Assembly: GCF_013367775.1 (NCBI RefSeq) | Contig: NZ_CP055157.1 | Location: 930,001-994,000, forward strand | Direction: 5' to 3' | Origin: Microbulbifer sp. YPW1 | GTDB lineage: Bacteria; Pseudomonadota; Gammaproteobacteria; Pseudomonadales; Cellvibrionaceae | Length of the DNA stretch: 64,000 nt | Shown here: positions 1 through 9,072 of the stretch, in pieces | How the letters are laid out: the number at the start of each line of letters is the position of its first letter | How positions within the stretch are numbered: the first letter of the stretch is position 1 | Program-made: the position numbers and the translations under genes | Notes under the pieces: generated by a model | Databases searched by the model: none | Told to the model about the DNA's origin: nothing | Seen by the model: only the letters and a program-made list of their open reading frames with translations

Positions 1-1925
1 CGCTGCCGTTGATTTTTCTCGGTAGCCTGTGTGTGTTTGCCCTCTATTACGCATTCACTGCCAATCAGAAAACGGTGCCGGTATTACCGGAGAACGCCGT
101 GCGGCCGCATCTGGTGAACTGGCTGGAGGATAACCCCGACGCCTGGCCCGCGCAGGATCCGATTTTCAATCCGGTGGCAGTGCGCCGCATCTACCGGCGC
201 ACGGACTACAGACTGCTGTGGTTTGATAACTACAGCCTGAGCGATACCGCCAACGATCTGCTCAAGCAGCTCACCGCTTCGAGTTCCGGCAACCCGAGCA
301 GCATGGTGGACTACCGCTATCACCTGGGTTATTTCGATCGCACCCTGCGCGACACACCACAGCGCCTGCAAATGGCCGCGGTGCTCGACGTACTGCTCAC
401 CGATGCGTTTATTTCCTATGCCCAGGATACGCAGCTCGACAAGCTCAATCCCAGCGCACCCAAGCACCAGCCGCGACTGCGTCGCAAGGACATCACCCCG
501 GTCAACCTCACCGAGGGCGGGTTCATGATGGCCAGTACCCGCAGCTACCCCGCTGATGCGCGCCAGTATGCTGCCAACGACAACGGTCGCCAGTACTTCC
601 GCGGCTACAATCGCGGCAGCCAGAATACACAGACCGTGGACCGCTCGCGCTACTACACCCAGCGCCGCGGCACCGCCCAGCAGCGCGGCAATGCCTACAG
701 CTCCGGCTCCCGCTATGGCACCAGCCATTCTGCGCGCTACTCTACCCGCAGCTACCCGCAGACCTATCCCCGGGCTATGCCGCGCTTCCGCAACCTGCAG
801 GATGAGGGCTCCGGCCTGACGCCCAGTCATGGTGAAGGACTGTTCATTGAGGAGAACACCCCCTTCGGCAGTGACGCACAGGCCCTGCGCGAGCAGCTTG
901 CACGCTACCGCAACATGGCCGCCTCCGGCCGCTGGCGCCCGCTGCCCGCAGGCCCGGCAATGACCATCGGCGCCAAGCACAACAACGTGGTCTACCTGCG
1001 CAACATGCTCGCCGTGTACGGGGATTACTACGGCTACGGCGATATGAACAGCAAGAAGTTCGACCAGAGCCTGCACCAGGCGGTGGTGCGCTTCCAGATC
1101 CGCCACGGACTCAAGCCAGACGGGATTGTGGGCAAGCAGACCCGCGAGCGCCTGAATATCTCCCCTACCGCACGTGCGCACATCATCGAGGCCAATATCC
1201 GCCGTCGGGAAAAGCTGCCCGCCAACCTCGGCGACCGCTTTATCCAGGTTAACGTCCCTGGTTACAGGCTCAACTATGTGGAACACGACCGCATCAAGCT
1301 GTCGATGAATGTGGTGGTGGGCAAGAAGATTCACCAGACACCGGAGATCAATACTCGCGTCGCTCGCGTGGTGTTTAACCCCACCTGGACGGTACCGCGC
1401 AGTATTCTGGTGAATGAGATTCTGCCCAAGGCCCGCGCCAATCCTCACGGCATGGAAAATATGGGTTACCGGGTGGTCAACGGCAGTGGTGAGTATCTGC
1501 CGCTGAGCTCCCAGAACCTGAAGCGCGCCGCGGCTGGTGGTTTCCTGATGCGCCAGAAGGGCGGGGAGCAGAACATTCTCGGCCGGATAAAATTCGAGAT
1601 TCCCAACTCGGATGATATCTACCTGCACGACACCCGCGCCAAGAGCCTGTTCGGCCTTACCGATCGCGACTACAGCCACGGCTGCGTGCGCCTGGCCAAA
1701 CCCCGGCAGCTGGCCGAGGTACTGCTGCGGGACGAGCCTGGCGACTGGAGCCGCTACCGTATCGAGCAGCTGACCACCGGCGACGAAACCACCGAGGTGC
1801 GCATGAGCAAAAATGTGAAGGTGTACCTCACCTACTGGACCGCCTGGGTCGACGGTGAGGGCCGCATGCACTTCCGCCCCGACATCTACGGCAAAGATGG
1901 CCTCGCGGTGAACCAGTTCAACTGA
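1..1925 (+). CDS. L,D-transpeptidase, YcbB/LdtD-like (5' partial)
   Basis: Periplasmic transpeptidase predicted to form 3-3 (meso-DAP to meso-DAP) peptidoglycan crosslinks. The reading frame is open to the left window edge, so the true start is probably outside; a TTG at 9 is the first candidate inside. Numbered from that TTG: membrane anchor/signal segment at about 1-18, an LdtD-type N-terminal scaffold at about 30-150, a Tyr/Arg/Ser/Gln-rich low-complexity stretch at about 178-260, a peptidoglycan-binding domain at about 318-385 (RFQIRHGLKPDGIVG) and a YkuD catalytic domain at about 410-590 with SHGCVR, nucleophile Cys559. First of three tandem paralogs; the only one with the N-terminal scaffold. 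Family assignment is firm; which crosslinks each paralog makes is not visible. Confidence 0.93.
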   Translation, partial: LPLIFLGSLCVFALYYAFTANQKTVPVLPENAVRPHLVNWLEDNPDAWPAQDPIFNPVAVRRIYRRTDYRLLWFDNYSLSDTANDLLKQLTASSSGNPSSMVDYRYHLGYFDRTLRDTPQRLQMAAVLDVLLTDAFISYAQDTQLDKLNPSAPKHQPRLRRKDITPVNLTEGGFMMASTRSYPADARQYAANDNGRQYFRGYNRGSQNTQTVDRSRYYTQRRGTAQQRGNAYSSGSRYGTSHSARYSTRSYPQTYPRAMPRFRNLQDEGSGLTPSHGEGLFIEENTPFGSDAQALREQLARYRNMAASGRWRPLPAGPAMTIGAKHNNVVYLRNMLAVYGDYYGYGDMNSKKFDQSLHQAVVRFQIRHGLKPDGIVGKQTRERLNISPTARAHIIEANIRRREKLPANLGDRFIQVNVPGYRLNYVEHDRIKLSMNVVVGKKIHQTPEINTRVARVVFNPTWTVPRSILVNEILPKARANPHGMENMGYRVVNGSGEYLPLSSQNLKRAAAGGFLMRQKGGEQNILGRIKFEIPNSDDIYLHDTRAKSLFGLTDRDYSHGCVRLAKPRQLAEVLLRDEPGDWSRYRIEQLTTGDETTEVRMSKNVKVYLTYWTAWVDGEGRMHFRPDIYGKDGLAVNQFN

Positions 1926-1985
1926 ACACAAGCAATCGCAGCCACTAGCGAGTCGCTTTAACCCACTTCTCTCACTGCCCACTGC

Positions 1986-2014
1986 ACTGCCGGGTGGAAG
2001 ATCCACCCGGCAGT
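1986..2014 (+). terminator. Strong hairpin between two L,D-transpeptidase genes
   Basis: A perfect 13-bp stem (ACTGCCGGGTGGA and its complement) with a 3-nt loop lies 60 bp after the first transpeptidase stop. The T-tract after it is poor (AGTTATT), so it could be a weak terminator or an mRNA-stabilising hairpin separating the first paralog from the second. Confidence 0.5.
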
Positions 2015-2223
2015 TATTCCGAATCCTCGCGAAATCCCCCCTCCGCATACCCCAATCTTATTTGGCGCCAATCCGGTCACAAGTTACCAATTAGAGGCAC
2101 AGGGTTCACCCACAGCGCACCTGAGCCTCGGATTCGACGATTTCCGACTCTTCTGCCAACCGTGGGCCGCCCGACCGTGTAACGGGGCCGTTCGGCCGGC
2201 ATAGCGTAGATCAGGGGTCACTG

Positions 2224-3576
2224 ATGGGTAACAGACTGGGTATTCAATTGAATCTGGGCGCCGCGGTAGTTCTGTCGCTGTCACTGGAGAGCGCCCCGCT
2301 GGAAGCGGCTTCGCAGGGGGAAACACAGACGCCAGATACAGCGCCCCCCACTCCACAGCAGATCACATCCAAGCGATCATCCACCGACTTCACCCCGTCG
2401 TCCGGCGACTCGGTATTCACCACCGTATCCGGCTCCTACAGTCCGTTTACCCCCTACGGGCGTCAGTACGCACTGATGCGGGAAGAGCTGACGCGCTACC
2501 GCGCTCTCAGCGAGGGCGGGCACTGGCAGCCACTCCCCGAGGGACAGACACTCGCCCCCGGCGTGCGCGACCCGCGCGTCAGGGTATTGCGCAGTCTGCT
2601 GATGCAGTACGGCGATCTGCCCACAGCCAATGATATGGCCAGTGCCGAGTTACAGGACAACGACAGCAAAGACTCTACTGCTGAGCACTTCGACAGCGAA
2701 GTACGCATTGCCGTCGAGCGCTTCCAGCGTCGCCACGGTCTGCGCGCCGACGGTATCGTTGACAGCGCCACGCGCACGCACTTGAACACCCCGCCGGACA
2801 AGCGACTCGCCACTCTGCAGGCGAACCTCGATCGCTGGCAAAAGATGCCCAAGGACCTCGGCCCCCGCCATATTGTGGTCAACATTCCCGATTACACCCT
2901 GCGTTTGATCGAAGGAGATCAGGAGCAGTACCGGATGCGTGTGGTGGTGGGAAAATCCAAACACCCCACGCCACAGCTCAGCACCCGCCTGACCAGGGTG
3001 GTGTTCAATCCCACCTGGACGGTACCGATCAATATTGCGGTACGCGAGCTACTGCCCAAGGGCAGCGCCAACCTCACTGCGGGCGGCTATCGCCTGGTCA
3101 ACAATCGCGGCAAATCCGTCCCTTTCAGCGGCCGCAACCTGCGCGCCCTGCGCCTTGGCAGTGTGGCACTGCAACAGCGCGGTGGTGAGGGCAATGCCCT
3201 CGGGCGCTTCAAATTCGTGATTCCCAACCAGCAGGCCATCTTCCTGCACGACACCCAGAAGAAAGAACTCTTCAGCCGCAGTAAACGCGCTTACAGCCAC
3301 GGCTGTATCCGCCTGGAAAAACCACAGGAATTTGCGCAGATCGTACTTGCCGACCAGGGCAAGCGTCCCGGCAAATGGAACGCCGAAAGACTATCGCGCT
3401 ACACCACCGGCACCCGTACCCGGGCGGTGGCACTGGATCAGCCGATCCCGGTGCACATCGTCTACTGGACGGCCTGGGTTGATGAAGAGGGATTACTCAA
3501 CTTCCGCCCGGATATTTACGGTCGCGACAGCACCCGGGAAACCGGAGACAGTGCCGCCGACAACAGCGAGCAGTAG
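2224..3576 (+). CDS. L,D-transpeptidase paralog 2 (PG-binding + YkuD)
   Basis: A 450-residue exported enzyme. Residues 1-30 form a likely signal peptide, followed by a low-complexity Pro/Thr/Ser linker, a peptidoglycan-binding domain at about 115-200 (RFQRRHGLRADGIVD) and a YkuD catalytic domain at about 215-390 ending in SHGCIR with nucleophile Cys361. It shares FNPTWTVP and the HD before the active-site segment with its neighbours, so it is a true paralog, but it lacks the N-terminal scaffold of the first copy. Predicted to make 3-3 crosslinks or attach proteins to peptidoglycan in the periplasm. It has its own 5' region of almost 300 bp and ends about 30 bp before the third copy, suggesting cotranscription of copies 2 and 3. 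Confidence 0.92.
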   Translation: MGNRLGIQLNLGAAVVLSLSLESAPLEAASQGETQTPDTAPPTPQQITSKRSSTDFTPSSGDSVFTTVSGSYSPFTPYGRQYALMREELTRYRALSEGGHWQPLPEGQTLAPGVRDPRVRVLRSLLMQYGDLPTANDMASAELQDNDSKDSTAEHFDSEVRIAVERFQRRHGLRADGIVDSATRTHLNTPPDKRLATLQANLDRWQKMPKDLGPRHIVVNIPDYTLRLIEGDQEQYRMRVVVGKSKHPTPQLSTRLTRVVFNPTWTVPINIAVRELLPKGSANLTAGGYRLVNNRGKSVPFSGRNLRALRLGSVALQQRGGEGNALGRFKFVIPNQQAIFLHDTQKKELFSRSKRAYSHGCIRLEKPQEFAQIVLADQGKRPGKWNAERLSRYTTGTRTRAVALDQPIPVHIVYWTAWVDEEGLLNFRPDIYGRDSTRETGDSAADNSEQ

Positions 3577-3607
3577 CAGCGCCGCAGAATGAGGAATGGG
3601 GGTTCCC

Positions 3608-4936
3608 ATGAGCAGTACCACTAACGAACAACATGTGCGATCCAAATACGGTCGCCATTTTTACGCCATCGTGGCACTGAGCTGCTGCGCCCTGCTGCCG
3701 CTGATGAAAACCGCGGCGGTCGAAGAACCCGAAGCCACGGGCGAACAGCCGGAAGTACTGACGGAACAAACGCTACCCGAGCAGGCACCGCGCAAGTCAC
3801 CGCCAGAACGGTTGATAGCCGACAAACCTGATTCGGAAAAACCTGAGCCCAAACGGCCGTACTCCGGTGCCGATAGCGCAGTGCACTTTGCCACTGCCGG
3901 CAACCGTCTGCGGGAAGAGGCGGCGCGCTACCGCGAGCTGAACAGCCAGTGGCAGGCAATCGAGCCGGGCCTTCCCCTGCGCGCCGGCGATCAGGGACCG
4001 CGCGTGGGGCAATTGCGCAAGCTGCTCAACCTGTTCGGCGACTACACCGGTCAACCTGGCCCGGTATCTACTGGGGACATCAATCCCGAGCGATTCGATG
4101 CCGGCCTGCAACTGGCGGTGGAGTCCTACCAGCGCCGACACGGCATGGTTGTCACCGGTGTTGCAGACAAAGCCACATTGCGGGAACTTGAGCGCCCCCC
4201 CAAAGAGCTGGCGCGACTGCTGGAGCTGAATGCCAAGCGCTGGGACCAGCTGCCCGACAACCCGGGGCAGCGCTATATTCTGGTAAACGTTCCGGACTTC
4301 CGGTTGCAACTGGTCGATCGACAACGAATCGTGTTGTCGATGAAAACCGTGGTAGGCAAAAGCACCAAACGCACGCCGGAGATGACCACCAAAGTCGTAT
4401 CCGTGGTATTCAATCCCACCTGGACGGTGCCGCGCAGCATCCTGCTGACCGATCTCCTGCCCAAAGCCCGTAATAATCCGGAAGCCATGCACAAACGCGG
4501 CTACCGGGTCGTGAAGTACGGCACCAACACCACTACTCCGATTAGCGACGAAAGTATCCAGAGTGCCGCCAGCGGCAAGGCCACCCTGCGCCAGATCTCA
4601 GGGCCCGGTAATACCCTCGGGCGGGTGAAGTTTGTTATCCCCAACAAGCAGGCCATCTTCCTGCACGACACCCAGGCGCAGAGCCTGTTTGAGAACCACC
4701 ACCGGGCGTACAGCCACGGCTGTATCCGCCTGCAGCAACCGGAGGAGTTGGCTTACGCCCTGCTCGGCCAACAGGGCTGGGACAGAACCCGGGTCGCACA
4801 GGCGACCACCGGGGACGAATCGGTCACCATCAAGGTGGACGATCCGCCCAAGCTCTTCATCACCTACCTGACCGCCTGGGTTGACGGCCTGGGCAAGGTC
4901 AACTTCCGCCCGGACATCTACCACAGGGATAAATGA
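3608..4936 (+). CDS. L,D-transpeptidase paralog 3 (PG-binding + YkuD)
   Basis: Third consecutive YkuD-family enzyme, 442 residues from the chosen ATG. An in-frame ATG 12 bp upstream has no ribosome site of its own, while the G-rich GAGGAATGGGGG stretch sits before the chosen start. An N-terminal hydrophobic segment (about 17-36) gives export or anchoring, then a charged Glu/Pro linker, a peptidoglycan-binding domain at about 125-195 (YQRRHGMVVTGVAD) and the YkuD domain with SHGCIR, nucleophile Cys372. All catalytic signatures are intact, so none of the three paralogs looks like a decayed copy. Follows paralog 2 closely, probably in one transcript. Confidence 0.92.
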   Translation: MSSTTNEQHVRSKYGRHFYAIVALSCCALLPLMKTAAVEEPEATGEQPEVLTEQTLPEQAPRKSPPERLIADKPDSEKPEPKRPYSGADSAVHFATAGNRLREEAARYRELNSQWQAIEPGLPLRAGDQGPRVGQLRKLLNLFGDYTGQPGPVSTGDINPERFDAGLQLAVESYQRRHGMVVTGVADKATLRELERPPKELARLLELNAKRWDQLPDNPGQRYILVNVPDFRLQLVDRQRIVLSMKTVVGKSTKRTPEMTTKVVSVVFNPTWTVPRSILLTDLLPKARNNPEAMHKRGYRVVKYGTNTTTPISDESIQSAASGKATLRQISGPGNTLGRVKFVIPNKQAIFLHDTQAQSLFENHHRAYSHGCIRLQQPEELAYALLGQQGWDRTRVAQATTGDESVTIKVDDPPKLFITYLTAWVDGLGKVNFRPDIYHRDK

Positions 4937-5440
4937 CCCGAATCGCCTCCAAGGTATGCAAACGCCCACGGGGGCCCTGCCTTCTCATCACTTTGAGCAA
5001 AATATCCGCTACCCGTAACCCTTTGGTCCGGCCATAAGAGGTGGTTTCAGCGCACAGCCCCTTGCGCCAACAGCCCCTTTCGCGCACTGATCCACCGCAA
5101 AACCACGCCTAAAACCCGGTGGTCCCACGCACGCGTTGAAAAACCGCAAAAGCCAGAACCAGGCAGTCGCAGAAAAATAATTTTCTAATCATGACAACGT
5201 TGTCACCAAGATTTCGCGGCTTTGCACGGCGCACCCGGCAAAAAAAATCCGAAAGCCGTAGGCTGCTAGAAAAAAAACACCAGGCTATTTTTTGACCAAT
5301 TCGCGATAAGCCCTGATCGGTTTGTAACCAATGATTATTTTTCGTACAGTGCAGCCATACCGAGATGCAGGGGAAGCGACTCGAAGACTAGAAGCTCATG
5401 ACGGCAACACTCACTACTAAACCAAAGGCGGTAACAGGGT
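4937..5440. other. Long AT-rich intergenic region before mepK-like gene
   Basis: No credible coding sequence. The second half is rich in A and T runs, unlike the flanking genes, and contains the sigma70-like promoter listed separately. The length suggests a regulated promoter and an 80-90 nt leader for the endopeptidase gene. Confidence 0.6.
5322..5350 (+). promoter_or_regulatory. Candidate sigma70 promoter of the DUF882 gene
   Basis: TTGTAA, a 17-bp AT-rich spacer and TACAGT give a good -35/-10 pair about 90 bp upstream of the start codon. Seen by eye only; the transcription start would fall near 5357. Confidence 0.5.
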
Positions 5441-5974
5441 ATGAAAGAACTTTCACGACGCAGGTTTTTGGCAGTTTCTGCAGCTACCGCGGCGGCGGTT
5501 TCAGCCGGCCCCGCACTGGCAAAAGTAGGCAAGTCGCGCAACCTGAAAATGCGCAACCTGCACACCGGTGAGCGCCTGAATACCGCCTACTGGGCGGATG
5601 GCGACTACGCAAGCAGCGGCCTGAAGCAATTCAACCGACTGCTGCGCGACCACCGCGCCAACGAAGTTACACGTATGGACCCGAAACTGTTCGATATCGT
5701 GTACAAGCTGAAAGAAAAGCTGAACTACAACGGCGAAATCGAGATCATCTCCGGATACCGCTCGCCGAAGACCAACGCCAAGCTGCGTGCAGCGGGCCGA
5801 GGTGTGGCACGCCGAAGCTACCACACCCGCGGTATGGCACTGGATATCCGTATGCCGGGTGTCGCACTGTCCAAAGTACGCCAGGCTGCTCTGGACCTGA
5901 AAGCGGGCGGTGTGGGTTACTACCCGAAGAGTAACTTCGTACACGTCGATACCGGTCCGGTACGCCGCTGGTAA
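5441..5974 (+). CDS. DUF882/M15 murein endopeptidase, MepK (YcbK)-like
   Basis: A 177-residue exported metallopeptidase. The N-terminus (SRRRFLAV followed by an Ala-rich hydrophobic stretch) is a Tat signal, cleaved around residue 27. The M15-type zinc ligands are visible: His128 and Asp135 in the SYHTRGMALD block and His168 in FVHVD. In E. coli, ycbB (ldtD) and ycbK (mepK) are adjacent and MepK cleaves meso-DAP 3-3 crosslinks; here the gene follows three L,D-transpeptidases, so the same make-and-cut pairing is inferred. It has its own promoter and is closed by a rho-independent terminator. Confidence 0.88.
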   Translation: MKELSRRRFLAVSAATAAAVSAGPALAKVGKSRNLKMRNLHTGERLNTAYWADGDYASSGLKQFNRLLRDHRANEVTRMDPKLFDIVYKLKEKLNYNGEIEIISGYRSPKTNAKLRAAGRGVARRSYHTRGMALDIRMPGVALSKVRQAALDLKAGGVGYYPKSNFVHVDTGPVRRW

Positions 5975-6000
5975 TCACCAGCCGCGCTGGCCAGAACCAA

Positions 6001-6027
6001 AAAACCCAGGCTATGCCTGGGTTTTTT
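6001..6027 (+). terminator. Rho-independent terminator after mepK-like gene
   Basis: Stem AACCCAGGC/GCCTGGGTT with a 3-nt loop (TAT-like) followed by a run of six T. Also lies between convergent genes, with A residues on the 5' side, so it may act in both directions. Confidence 0.85.
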
Positions 6028-6058
6028 GCGTCTGAAGTCTGCGTAAAAGCGCGCGGCG

Positions 6059-7270
6059 CTAGTCCTCCGCCGGGGTAGTCAGGCTGACTGGGGTCATGTC
6101 CTCTTCGCGCGCGGGCACCCGGGTATCACCAGAGATCAATCCCAATAATGTCTCGATCTGCTGTCGGCTGCGCTGCAGCTCCGCCGGTGCCGCCAGTTCA
6201 ATGGGGTCTTCCATTTTCAACAGGCGCGCCTCCAACTGGAGAAACACCTGCTCCAGTGCCGCGGTCTGGTGACGGTCCAGTAACAGATCCGCCAGGCCAC
6301 CACCGCCTTCCGGCAGCCAGCTAGCCTGCAGATTTCGCAGCATCGCCAGCAACGCCTGCTTCGAATCGGCCGCGCGGCCGCTTTCCACATCACTTTCCGA
6401 ACTCTCGGGTAGCCGCGGCAACACTTCGTTATTGATCAGGTCCATATGCGCGGAACGAATCCACTGCAGGCGCGCCGCGGGGGGCTTGGCCAGATAGCGC
6501 TGGGACAGGTCATTCGCCGTCAGCGGCCAGCGTGTCGCCAGTCCGGACAGATCCTCACGGATACCCTGGGTAATCAAACGGGTCAACTCGCGACGGCGGT
6601 TGGAGGCCTGGGCCTCGGGCTGCTCACCGCCGCTGACCTTGGCAAACTGTTCCGCACTGCGCTCACTGGTGGGCCCCCACAACATGACCTCCAGCGCGTG
6701 AAAGCCGGTGCTGGCCTCTTCATGGGCGGTCAGGCGATGCTGCTTGCGCAGGTTTGCGAGGGTGAGCTCAATGGCGGTGTCGTTGACGATACCGCTGGTG
6801 GAGTAGCCGGGCACCGTATCCAGATAACCGGCCTGGGTGGGCCAGCTGTCCAGTGCCAGCATCAGCTCTTTGCCTTGCTGCTGCAGGTCAGCCGGTGAAA
6901 AGGCCACCTTGATAAACGGCAGTGCACCAGCCAGTTCCCGGTGCGCATCCAGCCAAGCCAGCTTGGCCGCCTCGAGATGATCCTCGGTGGGTGATTCCAA
7001 CAGCTCAGCCACCGCGCGCTCCAGCGCCTGCCCGGCCGCTTCGGCATCGATGATCTGTGCCTGTCCCGCCTGCCAGTACTCTGTGGAGAAGGTTTCCGCG
7101 GCGGCTTTGTCGATCACCTGTGCCGACGCCACCGGCGCACTGGATTCCTCCTCGGTTTCCGGAGCCTTGCGCTCGCATCCGCTTGCCAGCACCAGCAGCC
7201 CACTCAGGGCCAGTGCCAGCGGTAGCGCCCGGGCCAAGGGCGGGAGAGACTTATTGACTGCGTATTTCAC
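6059..7270 (-). CDS. Imelysin-family (M75-like) lipoprotein
   Basis: A 403-residue lipoprotein with lipobox LASGC (Cys32) and a single imelysin-like domain carrying the family signature GxHxxE as GFHALE at 189-194. Imelysin-like proteins are periplasmic or outer-membrane proteins linked to iron uptake; despite the M75 name, peptidase activity is doubtful for many members. Start is GTG with AGGAAA six bases before it. It lies 46 bp downstream of the HAD phosphatase gene on the same strand and is probably cotranscribed. No FTR1/EfeO partner or TonB receptor is present in the window, so the iron link is family knowledge only. Confidence 0.82.
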   Translation of the reverse strand: MKYAVNKSLPPLARALPLALALSGLLVLASGCERKAPETEEESSAPVASAQVIDKAAAETFSTEYWQAGQAQIIDAEAAGQALERAVAELLESPTEDHLEAAKLAWLDAHRELAGALPFIKVAFSPADLQQQGKELMLALDSWPTQAGYLDTVPGYSTSGIVNDTAIELTLANLRKQHRLTAHEEASTGFHALEVMLWGPTSERSAEQFAKVSGGEQPEAQASNRRRELTRLITQGIREDLSGLATRWPLTANDLSQRYLAKPPAARLQWIRSAHMDLINNEVLPRLPESSESDVESGRAADSKQALLAMLRNLQASWLPEGGGGLADLLLDRHQTAALEQVFLQLEARLLKMEDPIELAAPAELQRSRQQIETLLGLISGDTRVPAREEDMTPVSLTTPAED

Positions 7271-7316
7271 GTATTTTCCTGAACTGTGCGTAGTTAGACC
7301 GATTTCCGCGCCGCGA

Positions 7317-8009
7317 TTACCGCTGCAGCACGCTGGTAAATTCCTCGCTATCGCCGCGCAGGCTGATTACCTGCCAGCCCCGGGACAGCGCTTCGTCCCG
7401 CAGGCGCGTATCCGGGTCGACCGCCACCGGGTGCTCAACCTGCTGCAACAGCGGCAGATCGTTGATGGAGTCGCTGTAAAACCATTTCTCCCCGCTGGCA
7501 TAGCGCGGATTCTGTTCCAGCCACTGTTGCAGGCGGATGACCTTGCCCTCCTGAAAACAGGGCTCGCCGGCCACACGGCCGGTAAATTTGCCATCGACCT
7601 CTTCCGGCTCGGTAGCCAGCAGAGTGTCCACTCCCAGCCGGGTGGCGATGGGTTCCACCACAAAGCGGTTGGTGGCGGTGATGATCATAATGTGGTGACC
7701 GGCCTCCCGGTGGTGCTGGATCAGCGTTTCCGCGTGGGGCAACCAGATGTCGCTGATCACTTCGTGCATGAATTCCCGCTGCAGATTTCGCAGCTGCCCG
7801 CGGGACAGTTGCGCCAGCGGCTCCAGGGCGAACGACAGGTAGGCGAAAATATCCAGGCTGCCGCTCTGGTATTCCCGCAGGAAGCGATCGTTCTCACTGC
7901 GGAAGCGATCGCCATCCACACATTCGCGGGTTACCAGAAATTCACCCCAGGCGTGATCACTGTCACCGCCAATCAGGGTGTTATCCAGGTCAAAAATCGC
8001 CAGCTGCAC
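7317..8009 (-). CDS. HAD-IB family phosphatase (SerB-like)
   Basis: A 230-residue cytoplasmic hydrolase. HAD motif I FDLDNTL at 5-11 (nucleophile Asp6, acid Asp8), motif II ITAT near residue 110, and motif IV near 180 (YSDSINDLPLL) are present, with the alpha-helical cap typical of subfamily IB. Members hydrolyse small phosphate esters such as phosphoserine; the actual substrate cannot be read. GTG start with a strong AAGGAGAA ribosome site. Divergent from rppH, as in many gammaproteobacteria where an HAD-IB gene flanks rppH-ptsP. Confidence 0.86.
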   Translation of the reverse strand: MQLAIFDLDNTLIGGDSDHAWGEFLVTRECVDGDRFRSENDRFLREYQSGSLDIFAYLSFALEPLAQLSRGQLRNLQREFMHEVISDIWLPHAETLIQHHREAGHHIMIITATNRFVVEPIATRLGVDTLLATEPEEVDGKFTGRVAGEPCFQEGKVIRLQQWLEQNPRYASGEKWFYSDSINDLPLLQQVEHPVAVDPDTRLRDEALSRGWQVISLRGDSEEFTSVLQR

Positions 8010-8289
8010 AAAATTCTCCTTTATTGACTATAGGCAACACTGACGCGCAGGTTGCCCGAACGGCCATTTTTTACGCCAAACCGACGTCGCCGCTGTAATG
8101 CTGGCGGGGGAAAACCGCCCTCACCAATCTCCAAGGCGGGAGATTTTACCCCGCTGCGGCGGCAGCTTGCACCGACCGATGTCACCGAATTGCCGTAATT
8201 CAGTCGCTGTGGAACAATGCAGAACATTATGGTGCGTCAGGTATCCAATACCGCTCTGGTAACGCACCGGCAAATTTGAGGACGGCATT

Positions 8290-8943
8290 TTGGGCGACGG
8301 CAAGCAGACTCCAGCCGGGCGTAAAAACCGCCGCAGACCCGCCAGATCTTCCGCGCGCAACGACAAATCCGGCGGCGGAAAAGCCCCCCGCAAGTCGGGT
8401 GCGGAAAAATCTGGTACGACTTCGGACAACGATAGCAATATCGACAGTGAAGGCTTCCGGCCCAACGTCGGCATCATTGTCCTGAACGAGCGCGGTCAGG
8501 CCCTGTGGGCGCGCAGGGTGGGTGGCAAAGACGCATGGCAATTCCCTCAGGGCGGCATCAACCCCGGCGAATCCCCGGAGCATGCGCTCTATCGCGAACT
8601 CTACGAAGAGGTCGGCCTGACCCGCAGTCAGGTTACCCTGCTCGCGAGCACCCGCGGATGGCTGCGCTACCGGCTGCCACAACGCTTGGTCAGGCGGCGC
8701 TCCGAGCCGCTGTGCATCGGCCAGAAGCAGAAATGGTACCTGTTGCAGCTGAACGCCGAAGAAAGCAACATCAGTTTCGAAAACGGCTACAAGCCAGAAT
8801 TCGATCACTGGCGGTGGGTGAGTTACTGGCACCCGCTGACCAAGGTGGTGACCTTCAAACGGGAGGTTTACCGACGCGCGCTTACAGAGCTTGCGCCCAC
8901 GCAATTACAATTGGAAAGACGCTGGCTGAAACGCGACCAGTAA
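8290..8943 (+). CDS. rppH: RNA pyrophosphohydrolase RppH with N-terminal extension
   Basis: Nudix hydrolase that removes pyrophosphate from triphosphorylated RNA 5' ends and so initiates RNase E decay. The Nudix box runs from Gly88 to Leu110 (REL-EE-G core RELYEEVGL). RppH-typical [11 protein letters not shown] begins only at residue 51. No ATG or GTG exists in frame near that point; the sole plausible start is TTG at 8290, preceded by GAGGA at a 7-base spacing, which gives about 50 extra N-terminal residues rich in Arg, Lys, Ser and Gly that look disordered. Upstream partner of ptsP, as in E. coli. Function firm, start moderately sure. Confidence 0.9.
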   Translation: MGDGKQTPAGRKNRRRPARSSARNDKSGGGKAPRKSGAEKSGTTSDNDSNIDSEGFRPNVGIIVLNERGQALWARRVGGKDAWQFPQGGINPGESPEHALYRELYEEVGLTRSQVTLLASTRGWLRYRLPQRLVRRRSEPLCIGQKQKWYLLQLNAEESNISFENGYKPEFDHWRWVSYWHPLTKVVTFKREVYRRALTELAPTQLQLERRWLKRDQ

Positions 8944-9072
8944 ATCTGTGCCTGCACCGGGAGCAGCCCGGCGCAGTTGCCGAGGAAAAATCCGGCAACC
9001 ACAGAGCGCGACACGGCCAGTGACAGCCTCCGCAATTGGGCGGGGGTGGAAGAATACGGCGAGGAAGCCACT

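Noticed and set aside
84..2048. 654-codon minus-strand frame
   Set aside because: Exact antisense of the first L,D-transpeptidase; the sequence is Val/Ala/Gly/His-rich with no domain, a typical shadow of GC-rich coding DNA.
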